From: Planctomycetaceae bacterium
Lineage (GTDB): Bacteria > Planctomycetota > Planctomycetia > Pirellulales > PNKZ01
DNA length: 64,000 bases
Assembly: GCA_016793115.1 (NCBI GenBank)
Contig: JAEUIN010000147.1
Location: 55,246 to 119,245, forward strand
Reading direction: 5' to 3'
Shown: positions 24,832-35,200 of the stretch, in pieces
Layout: the number at the start of each line of letters is the position of its first letter
Numbering within the stretch: position 1 is the first letter of the stretch
The notes under the pieces: model-generated
What the model saw: only the letters and a program-made list of their open reading frames with translations
What the model was told of the DNA's origin: nothing
Database searches by the model: none
Program-made: the position numbers and the translations under genes

Positions 24832-27800
24832 TTCGGGTTGAGCTCCAATTGCAGATGCCGGAACCGAACATTCGTCGGCCCGCCGGAGTGCAATTGTAAC
24901 GCAAAGACGCCCCGTTTTGCGCCGGCCGGATCCGCCAAGTCGACGCAGACTTTGCCGTTCAGCAACGTTCGCACGCGACTGCCCACGGCGACGATCTCGT
25001 ACCGATTCCACTCCCCTTTGCGAAGGTAGGCCTCGCCGGATTCCGGCCAGAGCAAACCGCGGCCATGCTCCTCATAAAGCTTGCCCCACCAGCCGGGGCC
25101 GACGTCGGCTTGGTAGCCGCGCACTCCGCCGTTCGGCTGCGCTTCGCTGCGGAACTGCACCCCGCTGTTGCCGCGATCGCCGACAAGCTTGACTTCCAGC
25201 GTCAGCCGGAAATCCGCGGCGATGAGATCGCTCACGAGAAACTCGTTGTTCTGTAGTCCCGAGGATTTGCCGACGAGCTCGCCATTTTCGACGGACCACA
25301 GTGCGGTGTCGCCCGTCCAGCCTGCCAAGTCGCGGCCGTTGAACAGCGATTTGGCGTTTTCCGGCGTCGCCAAGATCGGCACTTGTTGCGGCGAGGCAAG
25401 ATAGGCGACGAGGGCTCGCACTTCTTCGTCGGAGAGCGGCTTGAGAATGTCTTCCGGCATCATCGACTTTTTGCTCGGCTCGCGCGAGTCGATCTCATCC
25501 TTAGGCACGACGTGCGTCTCCGTGGCGGTGATAAGCGTGAGCGCGGTCGGGGTTTCGTCGCGCACCAAGCCGGTCAGCACGCGACCGTCCGCGGTTTCCA
25601 GCACATGGGGAATGTAGTCGCGCCCGATCAACGCGCTCGGGTCGAGAATGTTCGAAAGTAAGTAATCGAGATTCGCGCGGTTCGAACCGGTGAGTTCCGG
25701 ACCAATCTTGCCGCCGGCGCCGAACAAACGATGGCATTGAGCGCACGATTTCGCGAACACGGCTCGCCCCAGCGAGAGATCGGCCTGGCGCGGTTGCGGT
25801 GCGGTGACCAGCCGCGTGTATTCTCGAATGAGCTTCTGACGTTCCTCCGGCGTGTCTTGCACCGCGCCCCAGACTTCGCGAATCCGCGACTCCAGCGAGG
25901 CATCTTTCAGGTTGCGGAGCTGGCGCACTAAGTCGGCTGAAAGATCGGTGCGGGCCACCTTGTTTTGTTCGACGGCATCGAGCAACGCCTTGGCATAGGA
26001 CACACGCGACGAGAGCGTACTCAAGGCGTCGCGTTTTTCCTCCGCGGGGAGCGTTGCGTAGATTCCCAATATGGCGACCGACGCGGCGGGATCATCATAA
26101 GCCGCGAGGCTGCGCAGAGCGGCGGACCGCATGTCGGCGTCGGAGAGGAGGCCGATCAGCTTTGGCGCCAGCCCGTCGACGCCGGCTTTCACCAGCGATG
26201 TTAGAGCCTGCCGACGGCGCTCGGGCGACGCTTGAGCATCGAGGAGCGTCGCTTCGAGCTTGGCGACGGCTTGCGTGTCGCCGAACGTGAGCGAGAGGCC
26301 TTCGACGGCCGCGCGAAGCTCCGCATCGTCGACCTTGGCCAACTCGGCGGTCAGCGCGGGCCAGCGCTTCGGCATCGGCAGGCGGCGGCGTCCTTGCAGG
26401 CCGGTCGTCATCTCGCGCAACAGAGCACGTCGGCCGGCGACGTCGGCCGGCACATTCGTGAGCAGTGATTCGATCGCACCGGGCGTACCAAGCTGCGCGA
26501 GTCGACGAACGAGGTAGTTGCGCACCAGTTCGATACGGCAGTCGTCGAGCAACACCGCGGCCAGTTCCGCGTCGGCCTCGACGATCGATTCCGCGCCGTA
26601 CCAATACAGCAGCGGCAGGTTGTGATCGCCGGCGTCTTCGGCGTGCCGAAGCAATTCCCGCAACAACTCGACGCGCGTGTCGGCGTTGAGTCGCGGGAGG
26701 GCCGACGCGATAAACCGGCGCACGACGGGCGAAGAATCGGCCTTCGCCAAATCGAGCATCGCGATCGCCGGGTAGAGAGAAAGCTCGCGCTCGCAGGCGA
26801 GTTGCACGCACCAGCCTCGAACGTATGGACTTGCATCCTTCGTGAGCCGATCAATGAGCAATGGGGCTGCAATCTCGCCCGTCACGTGCAATGCCCAAAG
26901 CGCTCGCAGCCGACGCGTGTCGTCCGAATTCGTCGAGGCGATCGTCGACAATCGCGCCCGAGCCGCAGCGCTGATTCCGGGCGTAGTCGCCGCCCGCTCT
27001 TGCAAAATGCGGCGCGCGTGGCGAACGTACCAATCGTTGGAATGAAGCTGCAATTCAGCCAATTCGACGTCGGAAAACGCCTTAAGATCCACCTTCGCCG
27101 GCTTCGACTTGCCGTACGTGAACTTGAAGATGCGACCGTTGGAGCGATCATGCACTTCGAGTTCGCGGCGGTGGCACTGCTGCCGATCGTACCAGTCGAT
27201 GGCATAGACGTCGCCGTCGGGGCCATAGGTGAAATAGAGCAGTTGCGACCAACTGTCGTTTGAAAGCAGGAAGTCCGGCGCACGATCGCCGACGTAGCCG
27301 CTACCGCGCGGAGCGAGCGAATCTTGATTGATCCGCGCGCCGTGAATGTTGTTCATGAAGATCTGGTCGCGATACTTCGCCGGCCACTTGCCGCCGAGAT
27401 AGATCATCGCCCCGCTGTGCGCGTGGCCGCCGCCGGCCGAATCGCTCCGGCTATTGCCGGAGTGAGCCGTCGCGCCGATCCAATGACGATGCAGGGCGAT
27501 CGTCTTGATGTCGTCGTAGGTGTAGGGATTGAAGTGCGAGCCGGCCTGCCGATGGTAGCGCGCGTTTTGAACGACATGGAACAAGTGCGGAATCACGCAG
27601 GCCGTGAGAAAGGCGTCGCCGCGGTCGTTGAAATCGACGCCCCAAGGATTGCTCGTGCCCTCGGCGAAGACCTCGAATTCATGCCGAATCGGATGGTAAC
27701 GCCAGATGCCCGCGTTGAGCGGCGTTCGCTTGTCGTCCGGCGTGCCGGGCTTGCCGACGCGCGAATGCGTAAATACTCCGTGACAACCGTAGAGCCAACC

Positions 27801-28898
27801 GTCCGGTCCCCAGATGAAGGCATTCAGAGTTTCGTGCGTGTCTTGCGATCCCCAGCCGTCGAGCAGCGCCTGCGGCGGGCCGTCCGGCTTGTCGTCGCCG
27901 TCGGCATCGGGAATGAAGAGCAGTTCGGGGGCGGCGCCGACCCACACGCCGCCGAAGCCTAGCTCGAGTCCGCTGACGAGGTTCAGTTTGTCGATAAATA
28001 CCTTGCGAGCGTCGAACTTGCCGTCGCCGTCGGAGTCTTCGAAGATCAAAATGCGGTCGCGAGCTTCTTCCGGCTTCACTTTGATCGGATAGGAGTACGC
28101 CTCGGCCACCCAGAGCCGGCCGCGATCGTCGATGGCCATGGCGATCGGCTGTTGCACGTCGGGCTCGCCGGCGAAGAGCGTGGCTTGAAAGCCGGGGGGC
28201 AACGTCATCGCCCGCGCGGCCTCGGCGGGAGCGAGGCCGTTGAACTTGAATTCATCGAGTGGTTCGGCGGCGGCCGGCTTGCCGGCAACCTGCGGCGACG
28301 GCCCGAACAGCGGTTTCGCCGCTTCTCGCTGTGGGTAGTTCGGCCGCTGGGTGAAGAATCGGAAGTCGTCGAAATTAATATGACCCCAGTGGCCCGTATG
28401 CTCGTCGATGAGGCGGATGAAAATGTCTTTGCCGGCGTGAGGGCGCAGGTCGACCGCGACCGGCTCCAAGCTTTCGACATTGCGCCCGGAACCGCTCCAG
28501 ACGATCGTGCCGTCGTCGGCGCGAACGATTTCGACGCGTGTTTCTTTGTGTCCGCCGCCGCCGATCAGAAAGCCGGCCCACGGATGCGTGACCGGGAACG
28601 CTGCGCTAATCAGCGTGCCGGTCGGCTTGTCTTTCAGTCGCTCGTAGCCGCCGATCCAAAACTTGCCGTGGTGCCGACTGTTGCCTCGATTGCGCGCGAC
28701 GACCGTGTCGCCTTCGATCGGCTGTTGTGCGAATGCTTCGCCGGTCGCTTTCCAATCGGCGAGCGTACCGGTCTCAAAATCGAGATTGAGTTCACGGCCC
28801 TCCGCCGTGCGCGGCAATGCGCCGGGCTGAGCGGCCGGAGCGGTCGGCGAGCGAAGTGCGGCGACGAAAACGACGAGCACGTAGAAGAAGCTGCGCAT
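24789..28898 (-). CDS. Giant PVC-type membrane-bound dehydrogenase with HEAT repeats, cytochrome c and DUF1080 domains
   Basis: A 1369-residue exported protein; the signal peptide follows the ATG at 28898 (FFYVLVVFVAALRSPTAPAA). Order of parts: a jelly-roll-like N-terminus (about 30-210); a beta-propeller 'membrane-bound dehydrogenase' domain of the Planctomycetes/Verrucomicrobia type (about 240-600: MTLPPGFQATLFAGEP, MAIDDRGRLWVAEAYSYP); a long stretch of HEAT-like helices (about 620-1010); a haem-binding CAQCH (1052-1056) in the PVC cytochrome c domain; and a C-terminal DUF1080 (about 1165-1360: SLFNGRDLAGW). Such proteins are thought to oxidise sugars or alcohols with electron transfer to the haem. 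It overlaps the caspase gene by 43 bases. Confidence 0.93.
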   Translation of the reverse strand: MRSFFYVLVVFVAALRSPTAPAAQPGALPRTAEGRELNLDFETGTLADWKATGEAFAQQPIEGDTVVARNRGNSRHHGKFWIGGYERLKDKPTGTLISAAFPVTHPWAGFLIGGGGHKETRVEIVRADDGTIVWSGSGRNVESLEPVAVDLRPHAGKDIFIRLIDEHTGHWGHINFDDFRFFTQRPNYPQREAAKPLFGPSPQVAGKPAAAEPLDEFKFNGLAPAEAARAMTLPPGFQATLFAGEPDVQQPIAMAIDDRGRLWVAEAYSYPIKVKPEEARDRILIFEDSDGDGKFDARKVFIDKLNLVSGLELGFGGVWVGAAPELLFIPDADGDDKPDGPPQALLDGWGSQDTHETLNAFIWGPDGWLYGCHGVFTHSRVGKPGTPDDKRTPLNAGIWRYHPIRHEFEVFAEGTSNPWGVDFNDRGDAFLTACVIPHLFHVVQNARYHRQAGSHFNPYTYDDIKTIALHRHWIGATAHSGNSRSDSAGGGHAHSGAMIYLGGKWPAKYRDQIFMNNIHGARINQDSLAPRGSGYVGDRAPDFLLSNDSWSQLLYFTYGPDGDVYAIDWYDRQQCHRRELEVHDRSNGRIFKFTYGKSKPAKVDLKAFSDVELAELQLHSNDWYVRHARRILQERAATTPGISAAARARLSTIASTNSDDTRRLRALWALHVTGEIAAPLLIDRLTKDASPYVRGWCVQLACERELSLYPAIAMLDLAKADSSPVVRRFIASALPRLNADTRVELLRELLRHAEDAGDHNLPLLYWYGAESIVEADAELAAVLLDDCRIELVRNYLVRRLAQLGTPGAIESLLTNVPADVAGRRALLREMTTGLQGRRRLPMPKRWPALTAELAKVDDAELRAAVEGLSLTFGDTQAVAKLEATLLDAQASPERRRQALTSLVKAGVDGLAPKLIGLLSDADMRSAALRSLAAYDDPAASVAILGIYATLPAEEKRDALSTLSSRVSYAKALLDAVEQNKVARTDLSADLVRQLRNLKDASLESRIREVWGAVQDTPEERQKLIREYTRLVTAPQPRQADLSLGRAVFAKSCAQCHRLFGAGGKIGPELTGSNRANLDYLLSNILDPSALIGRDYIPHVLETADGRVLTGLVRDETPTALTLITATETHVVPKDEIDSREPSKKSMMPEDILKPLSDEEVRALVAYLASPQQVPILATPENAKSLFNGRDLAGWTGDTALWSVENGELVGKSSGLQNNEFLVSDLIAADFRLTLEVKLVGDRGNSGVQFRSEAQPNGGVRGYQADVGPGWWGKLYEEHGRGLLWPESGEAYLRKGEWNRYEIVAVGSRVRTLLNGKVCVDLADPAGAKRGVFALQLHSGGPTNVRFRHLQLELNPKWNFARHDADSRAK

Positions 28899-29293
28899 CG
28901 TGAAGACACCAAATTTAGTCGGAGCGTGGCGGTGCGGCGTGCGCACGGAAGTCCGGTGCGAATGAGACTTCGGCGTGGTTCTCCTTAGGCTACTCCAAAC
29001 CAATCCGCTCGCCATGAGAGTTTCCGGCGGACGACTTGAGAATTCTTTCCGGTTCGTGTTCGGCTTCGACCGCGCCATCGCCGCAAATCAGGCGATTGTG
29101 CCGTATCGTCACGGCCAACCGCCTGAGATTTATTACCTTCCTAAGCGCGCTCGATTTCTCTTCCTTGGCAGGTATAACAAACCGCGCCGCGTTTAACGGG
29201 AACCAAATGGCAGGTGCCCGCGTCGAATTCCTCATCGACATGTGCTGTTGCCGTCGCCAGATTGCCGCCGCACGCCACTAAGGATTTAGGTCT
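28899..29293. other. 395-bp intergenic region between divergent genes
   Basis: This gap separates the divergent giant dehydrogenase and alpha-2-macroglobulin genes and must hold promoters for both. It is poorer in GC than its surroundings, with an A/T-rich stretch near 29110-29200. I see no convincing small gene, RNA, riboswitch or repeat. The AAGGA at the 3' end (29280-29284) is the ribosome-binding site of the plus-strand gene. Confidence 0.4.
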
Positions 29294-32200
29294 ATGCGTT
29301 GGTCGCTCGCCGCCGGAATCGCGTCGTTCGTCGTTTGGGGAACCGTTTGGATGGCCGGAGCCGCCGCACCGTCGGCGAAGGATTTCACCGCCGCGCGGAA
29401 GCAGTTCGATGCAGGCAACATTGCCGACGCCTTGGCGTCGTATGAAGCCTTGCTGCTCGCGCGGGATTACGACGGGGCGTCGGCCGGAGAACACTTGTCG
29501 ATCGTCGCTCAAAGCTTCGAGAGGCTCAATCGAATGAACGAGCGCGACGCGCTGCTCGAAAAGCTCGTCGAAGCGCACGCGACGAAGAAAGACGTTTTAG
29601 TCGCCGTCGCAAACGAATATGCCCGCGGACGACACGACGGGTTTATCGTCGCCGGGAAGTTCGAAAGGGGCAACCATCGCGGCGGAGGCGAGTATGCCGA
29701 CGCGAGCGCACGCGACCAAGTCCGTGCCGTGCAACTGTATTTGCGCGCCAGCCCGCTCGTCGAAGCCGGCGCAGCGGCGGATCGCGGCGGCTTCTTCATG
29801 GGGTTTGCCGAGGTGTTGCGGGGCTTGGCAGGCTACGGCGAGGAATGGCGACTGCAGGCGCTCACCGATCTGAAACAACTGCCCGACTACGAACGCCAAG
29901 GCCGTTTCTATCGTGGCTACGGCAACCCTGTCGGGGCTCCCGTCGATGCGGCCGGCGATCCAATCTTCTACGTCGTGCCGACGAGCTTTGAAGCGGCCAA
30001 AAGCGACGGCGAGCGTTGGCGTTGGGCCTTGGAACAGGCCGGCAGGAGTAACGAAGCCTTGGCGAAGTGGGCGAAACGGCAATACGCGGAATTCCTCAAC
30101 GCGCAATTCGGCACGCAGACGATGGGCGCCTACGGATTCTGGTTTCGCAGCGATGCCGAAGAAGATCGGCCGCAGACGTTCGCGCTCGACACGCTGACCG
30201 ACGAAGAGACGATCGCCCGCCTCGCAACCGGCGTTAAACGCTTCAAACTCCCGGATGAACACAACCCGATCAAGCTCTACAAGCAGCTCGTCGAAGCCGA
30301 GGGGACGAACGGACGCTACGACTGCCGTTCGCTGGCGGAGATCTACCAAAACCGACGCCAATTCGACACCGCCGCCGACTGGTGGCGCAAGGCCGTTGCC
30401 CTTGCGCCGCGCGGCGACCGTGAATACGAAGAGCAGGCGCTCAAGCAGATCGTCGACAATTGGGGGCGTTTCGAACCGACGAGCGTCGCGCCCGCCGGTC
30501 GAGGCGCGGAACTGTCTTATCGCTTTCGCAACGGCAAGTCGGTTTCGTTTACGGCGCACAAGCTGAAATACGATTTGCTGCTTAACGACATCAAGAAGTA
30601 TCTCAAGGCCGGCGGCAGCCAGATCGATTGGGAACGGATCGATATCGGCAACATCGGCTACCGGATCGTTCAAAAGAATCAGAAACAGTATCTCGACGAG
30701 GAAGCGGCGAAGTGGACGCTCGACCTGGAGCCGCGGCCGCGGCATTTCGACCGCCGCATCTCGGTGTCGACTCCGCTGGAGAAAGCCGGAGCGTACCTCG
30801 TGACGGCGCAAATGGCCGACGGCAACGTCAGCCGCGTGATCGTGTGGCTCGCCGATACGGTGATCGCTAAGAAAACGCTTAACGGCCAAACGCTCGTCTA
30901 CGTCGCCGATGCGGTGAACGGCAAGCCGATTCCGCAAGCCAACGTCGAGTTCTTCGGCTACCGGATGAAGCAAGTTGAGATCCCGGTGCTCGGCACGCGC
31001 TACTCGATCGAAACGACGAATTTTGCCGAATTGACCGACGCCGACGGCCAAGTGCGGCATGCCTTCAAGGAAGACGGAAATCGGCAGTATTCGTGGCTGA
31101 CGATGGCTCGCACCGACGACGGGCGCCTGGCGCATCTGGGCTTCGCGTCGATGTGGCACGGCGGCTACCACGAGCCGACCTACGATCAGGTCCGAGCGTA
31201 CGGCATCACGGACCGCCCGGTTTATCGCCCCGAGCAAAAGGTGCAGTTCAAGTTTTGGGTGCGCCGCGCGAAGTACGATCTCGAGAACTCGGCCGATGAG
31301 TTCGCGGAGCGCGAGTTCTCGGTCGAGATTCTCGACCCGCAAGGAACAAGCGTCTGGAAGAAGCAACTCAAGAGCGACCGCTTCGCCGGCTTCGCCGATG
31401 AATGGGAGTTGTCGTCCGATGCGAAACTCGGCGTCTATCAAATTCAGGTGCACGGCTACGGCGCGGCGTCGTTCCGCGTCGAAGAGTATAAGAAGCCCGA
31501 GTTTGAAGTGACCGTCGATGCTCCGAGCGAGCCGGTCAAGCTGGGCGACAAGATCACGGCCGAAGTCGTCGCCAAATACTACTTCGGCGCGCCGGTCACC
31601 GGAGCGAAAGTGAAGTACAAGGTGCTGCGTTCGGCGCACGACGCTCGCTGGTACCCGCTCGCGCGTTGGGACTGGCTCTACGGCCGCGGCTACTGGTGGT
31701 TCGCCTACGACTACGATTGGCTTCCCGGTTGGAGTCGCTGGGGGTGCCTGCGACCGATCGGCTGGTGGTGGCCGCAGCGGCACGATCCGCCGGAGGTCGT
31801 GGCCGAGCAGGAGGCCGACATCGGCCCCGACGGCAAACTGAAGATCGAAATCGATACGGCGCTCGCCAAAGAGATTCACGGCGATCAGGACCATCGCTAC
31901 GAGATCACGGCCGAAGTCGTCGATCTGTCGCGACGCACGATCGTCGGCAAGGGTGAAGTGCTGGTCGCTCGCGAGCCGTTCAAGGTGTTCGCGTGGGTAG
32001 ATCGCGGGCACTACCAAGTCGGCGACACCGTGGCCGCGGAGTTCTCGGCGCACACCCTTTCCGACAAGCCGGTCAAGGGCGTCGGCAAGCTCAAGCTCTT
32101 CAAATTGAGCTACGACGCCAAACGGGAGGCGAAGGAAACGCTCGTCGAAGAGTGGCAACTCGACACCGACGCGGCAGGTCGGGCTAAACAGCAAATCAAA

Positions 32201-35200
32201 GCCGGAGCGGCCGGCCAATATCGACTGTCGTACGAACTGACCGACGCGAAGGGGAACCGGCAGGAGGGCGGCTACGTCTTCACCGTGATCGGCGACGCCG
32301 GCGGCGCGAACGACTTCCGCTTCAGCGCGGTCGAACTCGTGCCCGACAAGCGCGAGTACGCTCCCGGCGAAAAAATGCGATTGCAAGTGAACACCGATCG
32401 CATCGGGTCGACGGTGCTGCTGTTCATCCGCCCGTCCAACGGCGTCTACTTGCCGCCGCGCCTGCTGCGGTTGGAAGGCCGGACGACCAAGGTTGAGATC
32501 GACGTCGAGTTGAAGGATATGCCCAACTTCTTCGTCGAAGCGTTGACCGTCGCCGACGGCAAGCTGCACGTCGAAGCGAAAGACATCGTCGTGCCGCCCG
32601 CCTCGCGCGTGGTCGACGTCGCCGTGACGACGTCGCAGACGGAATACAAGCCCGGCCAAGAGGCGGAGATCGAGTTAAAGCTCGTCGGCCCCGACGGCAA
32701 GGCGTTCGTCGGTCAGACGGTCGTCGCCGTCTACGACAAAGCGGTGGAATACATTTCCGGCGGGTCGAATGTGCCGGCGATCAAGGAGTTCTTCTGGAAG
32801 TGGCGGCGTCATCACTACCCGCGCACCGAGTCGAGCCTGGATCTGGCGTTTTATCCGGTCGCGAAGGAGCGCGAAGTGCCCATGGGGGACATCGGCGTGT
32901 TCGGCGGGGAAGTGATCGACGCCGACGAAGATCGGAGCTTGGCTTATCGCAACGACGTTCCGGCGAATGGTGCGCGCCGCTTGCGCTCGGCCGGTGGAGC
33001 GGTGGCATTTGGAGGAATGGGCGGCGGCTTAGCGGTGCCCGCCGCGCCGATGGCTGCGGCGAAAGCCGCTGGCGAAGGCTTAATGCAAGACGCGGCGGCG
33101 GCCGCGCCTGCTGAGTCCGCGCCCATGCCCGGCGGCGGGGAAGCGGCCGCGACCGTACGCTCAAACTTCGCCGACACGGCGCTCTGGATCGCCGCTCTGG
33201 AAACGAACAACGACGGCATCGCCACCGCCAAGCTCAAGATGCCGGAAAACCTTACGACCTGGAAGATTCGCACTTGGGCGATGGGGGCCGGCACCAGCGT
33301 CGGCGAAGGTTCGCTCGACGTCGTAACGACGAAGAAGCTCTTGCTCCGCATGCAGAGCCCGCGGTTCTTCACGGAGTACGACGAAGTCGTGCTCTCGGCC
33401 AACGTGCATAATTATTTGAAATCCAAGAAGAGCGTACGCGTCGTGCTCGAACTCGACGGCAAGACGCTCGAACCGCTCGGCGATCTTTCGAAAACAGTGG
33501 AGATCGACGCCGAAGGGGAGGCCCGCGTCGATTGGCTGGTCCGCGCGAAGCGCGAAGGAGAGACGGTCGTGCGCATGAAGGCGCTCACCGATGAAGAATC
33601 GGACGCCATGGAAATGAAATTTCCCGTCTACGTGCACGGCATGTTGAAGACCGAATCGTTCGCCGGCACGGTGCGTCCGGAGAAAACTTCGGCGCAGCTC
33701 ACGTTCGACGTGCCCGAAGCCCGCCGCGTGGAAGATTCGCGTCTTGAGGTACGCTACTCGCCGACGTTGGCCGGCGCGATGGTCGACGCGCTGCCCTATC
33801 TGGCCGACTACCCCTATGGCTGCACCGAGCAAACGCTCAGCCGCTTCTTGCCGGCCGCGATCACGCAGAAGGTGCTCCGCGAAATGGGGCTCGATCTGAA
33901 AGACATTCAGCGAAAGCGCACGAACCTCAATGCTCAGGAAATCGGCGACGACCGCGAGCGGGCCGAGCAATGGAGGCGCTATGATCGCAATCCGGTGTTC
34001 GACGAAGCCGAACTCGCGAAGATGGTGAAGGCCGGCGTGCAGCGGCTTACCGATATGCAATGCTCCGACGGCGGCTGGGGCTGGTTCTCCGGCTACGGCG
34101 AACGTTCCTATCCGCACACCACGGCCTACGTCGTTCACGGTTTCCAAATCTGCAAGCAGAACGACGTCGCCATTGTGCCCGGCGTGCTCGAGCGCGGCAT
34201 AGACTGGCTCAAGAACTACCAAGCCGAGCAAGTCCGGCTGCTAAAAAACTGGGGCAAGAAGAACGTCGACAAGAAGCAGTTCGCCGACGATCTCGACGCC
34301 TTCGTGTTCATGGTGCTCGTCGATGCCGATCATCGCGATGCCGGCATGCTCAAGTATCTTGAGCGCGATCGGCCGAAACTCTCCGTATACGCGCTCAGCC
34401 TCTACGGCCTCGCGCTCCACAAGCTCGGCGAGGCCGATAAGCTCGCCGCGGTGATGCAGAACATCGGGCAGTATGTCGTCGAAGACGCCGAAAACGAAAC
34501 GGCGTATCTCAATCTCCCGTCGGCCGGGTATTGGTGGTACTGGTACGGCAGCGAAAACGAATCGATGGCGTACTATTTGAAGCTCTTGAGCGTCGCCGAT
34601 CCGAAAGGGCGCGTCGCGCCGCGGCTTGTGAAGTACCTGCTCAACAACCGCAAGCACGGCACCTATTGGAAGAGCACCCGCGACACGGCGCTCTGCGTCG
34701 AAGCTTTCGCCGATTACTTGAAAGGCTCCGGCGAATCCAAGCCGAACCTCACGATCGAAGTCTGGCTCGACGGCAAAAAGCGTAAGGACGTGAAGGTCGA
34801 CGCCGACAACTTATTCTCTTTCGACAACTCGTTCGTGCTCGAAGGCGAGGCGCTCGTGGCCGGCCGACATACGCTTGAGATCCGCAAGCAAGGCGACGGC
34901 CCGGTCTATTTCAACGCCTACCAGACGAACTTCACGAAGGAGCCTTTCATCACGGCGGCCGGACTTGAAGTCAAAGTCGAACGGAAGTTCTACAAGCTGA
35001 AACGCATCGAGGCGACTTCGCTGTCGGCCGGAGCCCGCGGGCAGGCGGTCGACGAAAAGATTGAAAAGTACGAACGCGAGGAATTGGTGAACCTAGCGTC
35101 GGTCGTAAGCGGCGACCAAATCGAAATCGAGTTCGTCGTCGACAGCAAAAACGATTACGAGTACATCGTTCTCGAAGACATGAAGGCCGCGGGCTGCGAA

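Noticed and set aside
29597..32659. A 1020-codon open frame on the minus strand, antisense to the macroglobulin gene
   Set aside because: It lies in the complementary register of a clear A2M coding region. Its protein is Arg/Val-rich with no domain, and the length is expected from GC-rich codon use.
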